This document shows positions 62,002-64,000 of a DNA stretch of 64,000 nucleotides, piece by piece. The stretch covers positions 3,844,001 to 3,908,000 of the forward strand of contig NZ_CP137734.1 in assembly GCF_033406955.1 (NCBI RefSeq), read 5' to 3'. The position numbers were made by a program, and so were the translations under genes. Positions within the stretch are counted from its first letter, which is position 1, and each line of letters opens with the position of its first letter. Origin of the DNA: Streptomyces violaceoruber. GTDB lineage: Bacteria; Actinomycetota; Actinomycetes; Streptomycetales; Streptomycetaceae. The notes below the pieces were generated by a model. It searched no databases. It was not told where the DNA came from and saw only the letters and a list, made by a program, of their open reading frames with translations.

Positions 62002-63291
62002 ATGCCTGTCGCCGGACTCGGACGTGCCGCACGCGAGACCGTCTCCGGGCTCCCCCGCGCGTTCTGGTGGCTGTGGACCAGCACCCTGGTCAACCGGCTC
62101 GGTGCCTTCGTCGCCACCTTCATGGCGCTGTACCTGACCATCGACCGCGGCTACTCCGCCTCGTACGCCGGTCTGGTCGCCGCTCTGCACGGGCTCGGCG
62201 GAGTCGTGTCCTCGCTGGGCGCCGGGGTGATGACCGACCGGCTGGGGCGGCGGCCCACGCTGCTGGTCGCGCAGACCTCCACCGCGCTGTCGGTCGCGCT
62301 GCTCGGCTTCATGCGGGACCCGGTGGCCATCGCCGCCGTCGCCTTCCTGGTCGGCATGGCGAGCAACGCCTCCCGGCCGGCGGTGCAGGCGATGATGGCG
62401 GACATCGTGCGGCCCGAGGACCGTATCCGGGCGTTCTCGCTCAACTACTGGGCGATCAACCTCGGCTTCGCGATCTCCTCCATGGCGGCCGGGTTCATCG
62501 CCGAGTACAGCTATCTCGCCGGGTTCATGATCGAGGCCGGTATGACGCTGGTGTGCGCCGTGCTCGTCTTCGTGAAGCTGCCCGAGTCGCGGCCGAAGGA
62601 ACACGCCACCGAGACGTCCGGCGGCGGGGACGCGGTGCCCGTCTCGCTCGGGACCGTGCTGCGCGACGGGCGGTACATGGGGGTCGTCGGGCTGTCCTTC
62701 CTCATCGCGCTGATCTTTCAGCAGGCCTACGTCGGGCTGCCCGTCGCCATGGGCGAGGCCGGGTTCACGCCCGCCGACTTCGGCATGGCGATCGCCGTCA
62801 ACGGTGTGCTGATCGTCGTGCTCCAGATTCCCGTCACGCGGTTCATCCAGCACCGTGATCCGCGGCTGCTGCTCATCGGCTCGGCGCTGCTGGCCGGGTA
62901 CGGGTTCGGGCTCACCGCCTTCGCCGGGTCGGTCGCGGTGTTCGCTCTCACCGTGTGCGTGTGGACGCTGGCCGAGGTCGTCAACGCGCCGACGCAGACC
63001 GGGCTCGTCGTCCGGCTGTCGCCGGTGCACGGGCGCGGGCGGTACCAGGGGATGTACTCCATGTCCTGGGCGGTCGCCGCGCTCGTCGCCCCGCTGATGT
63101 CCGGGTTCGTCATCGACCACTGGGGCGCCGAGTGGCTGTGGGGCATCTGCGCCGTCGTCGGCACGGTGGCGGCGGCCGGGTACTGGGGGCTCATGCGGGG
63201 CCTGCCGAACGGCGGCGACGGCGACGAGACGCCGGTGGCACAGGACACGTCCGCCGCTCCCGTGCCCCGGGCCGACACGAGCGCCGTCTGA
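62002..63291 (+). CDS. Major facilitator superfamily transporter
   Basis: 429 residues, about 12 membrane helices: FWWLWTSTLVNRLGAFVATF, GLGGVVSSLGAGVMTDRLGR (the A-motif GxxxDRxGR), MASNASRPAVQAMMADIVRP. The GDxVxVS-like loop near 210-225 separates the halves. Resembles drug:proton antiporters of the DHA1 group. ATG 62002 with GGGGGA upstream; an in-frame upstream start at 61951 is less likely. Confidence 0.9.
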   Translation: MPVAGLGRAARETVSGLPRAFWWLWTSTLVNRLGAFVATFMALYLTIDRGYSASYAGLVAALHGLGGVVSSLGAGVMTDRLGRRPTLLVAQTSTALSVALLGFMRDPVAIAAVAFLVGMASNASRPAVQAMMADIVRPEDRIRAFSLNYWAINLGFAISSMAAGFIAEYSYLAGFMIEAGMTLVCAVLVFVKLPESRPKEHATETSGGGDAVPVSLGTVLRDGRYMGVVGLSFLIALIFQQAYVGLPVAMGEAGFTPADFGMAIAVNGVLIVVLQIPVTRFIQHRDPRLLLIGSALLAGYGFGLTAFAGSVAVFALTVCVWTLAEVVNAPTQTGLVVRLSPVHGRGRYQGMYSMSWAVAALVAPLMSGFVIDHWGAEWLWGICAVVGTVAAAGYWGLMRGLPNGGDGDETPVAQDTSAAPVPRADTSAV

Positions 63292-63309
63292 CCCCGCCGC
63301 TCGCCGGGC

Positions 63310-63387
63310 GGTGCGTCCGGTCCCGGGTGCGCCCCGGTGCGTCCGGTCCCGGGTGCATCCCGGTACATCCGGTCACGGGTGCATCCG
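63310..63387. repeat. Three 26-bp tandem repeats between convergent genes
   Basis: Units start at 63310, 63336 and 63362; each begins GGTGCGTCCGGTCCCGGGTG or a close variant. The last overlaps the DUF2000 stop. Possibly a terminator surrogate. Confidence 0.85.
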
Positions 63388-63840
63388 CGCACCCTTCAGC
63401 ACCTTGTCCACCGCGTTCTTCGGGCCGTACACCGCGAGACCCACCAGGTCCAGGTCCGCCGTCGCCACCGCCCGTACCGCCGCGCGGTTGTCGCGGTCGT
63501 TGCCCGTGGCGAAGAGGTCGGACGTGAAGAGGGCGCGGGGCAGGGCGCGGGACAGTACGCGCGCGTGGGCGGTCGTCAGCGTCTCCTTCGTGCCCTCGAA
63601 GACCAGCACAGGCTGGCGGAACATCGGCAGGTAACCGACCGCGTCCGCGTCCTCGTAGGGCTCCCCGATCACCTCGGGGAACTGCTTGCCCAGGCCGCTG
63701 ACCAGGAACGCCGTGACGTTGAGGCGCTGCCAGGTCTCCAGGTCCTCGCGCAGCAGTACGGCGATCTTGGTGTCGAAGCGGACGGGGGTCTCGGCCTCGG
63801 GAGCCCTGGGAGTCTGGGGGGCTGCTTCGTGCGTGCTCAT
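63373..63840 (-). CDS. DUF2000 family protein
   Basis: 155 residues, ATG 63840: FDTKIAVLLREDLETWQRLN, VTAFLVSGLGKQFPEVIGEP, VYGPKNAVDKVLKGARMHP. This is the DUF2000 fold (related to peptidyl-tRNA hydrolase-2-like proteins), often divergent from an AraC-type regulator as here. Confidence 0.9.
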   Translation of the reverse strand: MSTHEAAPQTPRAPEAETPVRFDTKIAVLLREDLETWQRLNVTAFLVSGLGKQFPEVIGEPYEDADAVGYLPMFRQPVLVFEGTKETLTTAHARVLSRALPRALFTSDLFATGNDRDNRAAVRAVATADLDLVGLAVYGPKNAVDKVLKGARMHP

Positions 63841-63889
63841 ACGGTGAGACTGCCGACCCGCACCCCGCCCGGTCTTGTACGTTTTTTGC

Positions 63890-64000
63890 ATGGGCGGCCG
63901 ATCGAAGGACCAGCGGAACGTCTCCGCCTGGCGGCCCCGCGTCCCCGGCGTCGTCGAGGTCTTCCACGCCCACTACACCGAGTACGCCTATCCGATGCAC
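63890..64000 (+). CDS. AraC-type regulator, N-terminal fragment (cut by window end)
   Basis: Visible 37 residues: GGRSKDQRNVSAWRPRVPGV, VEVFHAHYTEYAYPMH. The last part matches the start of the AraC-like arm/cupin domain (V-x-V-F-H-A-H-x-T-E-H). The ATG sits next to a run of T residues and only 49 bases from the divergent DUF2000 start. The rest of the gene is outside the window. Confidence 0.75.
   Translation, partial: MGGRSKDQRNVSAWRPRVPGVVEVFHAHYTEYAYPMH

Overview
The window is high-GC actinobacterial chromosome, almost certainly Streptomyces. Evidence: third-position G/C bias throughout, frequent GTG starts, and a gene order tRNA-Thr, msiK, rlmB, cysS, ispF, ispD, carD, phoP-phoR/phoU, mtpA, gpmA that I recall from the S. 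coelicolor core (about SCO4263 down to SCO4207). That synteny is from memory, not a search.

Region A (1-29.2 kb) is a contractile injection system (CIS) locus of the cytoplasmic Streptomyces type. A large AAA-ATPase regulator with a decapeptide-repeat linker (leftward, cut by the window edge) faces a TTG-started LuxR-type regulator. Then come the tail cap (DUF4255) and AAA ATPase genes. A leftward block holds two tandem membrane/lectin paralogues whose first 280 residues are identical, a DUF4157 protein and a 956-residue coiled-coil protein. A rightward, tightly overlapping operon follows: sheath, tube, tail assembly protein, 52-residue protein, 1378-residue Pro/Ala repeat protein, second tube, LysM protein, VgrG-like spike, gp25-like protein, baseplate J, gpI-like tail protein, and a zinc-ribbon/one-helix membrane protein resembling CisA. 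No tail fibre or PAAR gene was found, which fits a system acting inside the producing cell.

Region B (29.3-54.7 kb) is mostly core genome: a lipoprotein alpha/beta-hydrolase, tRNA-Thr(TGT), the sugar ABC-transporter ATPase msiK, a sugar nucleotidyltransferase, a DoxX membrane protein, rlmB, cysS, the isoprenoid genes ispD-ispF, carD, the phosphate-control genes phoP-phoR and phoU divided by a clear PHO box, metallothionein mtpA and a SCO4226-like nickel-binding protein. After these come a LanC-like protein, an AraC/GyrI-like regulator, two VOC proteins around a cupin, a dienelactone hydrolase, a MOSC protein, a GntR/UTRA regulator with CTAGA operator candidates, and an RsbW-like ATP-binding protein. 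Several short tandem repeats sit in intergenic gaps.

Region C (54.75-61.10 kb) is a decayed integrative element inserted in the 3' end of gpmA. It is bounded by 23-bp direct repeats (22/23 identical) that carry the last codons of gpmA, with paired 11-bp-spaced repeats just inside each end that look like integrase arm sites. Its cargo is an Mrr-type endonuclease with a coiled-coil N-terminus, a small Cys-rich protein, two hypothetical genes, a frameshifted gene, a transposase remnant, an integrase missing its N-terminus, and a small membrane protein.

Region D (61.1-64 kb) returns to core: gpmA, an MFS transporter, a DUF2000 protein and the start of an AraC-type regulator cut by the window edge.
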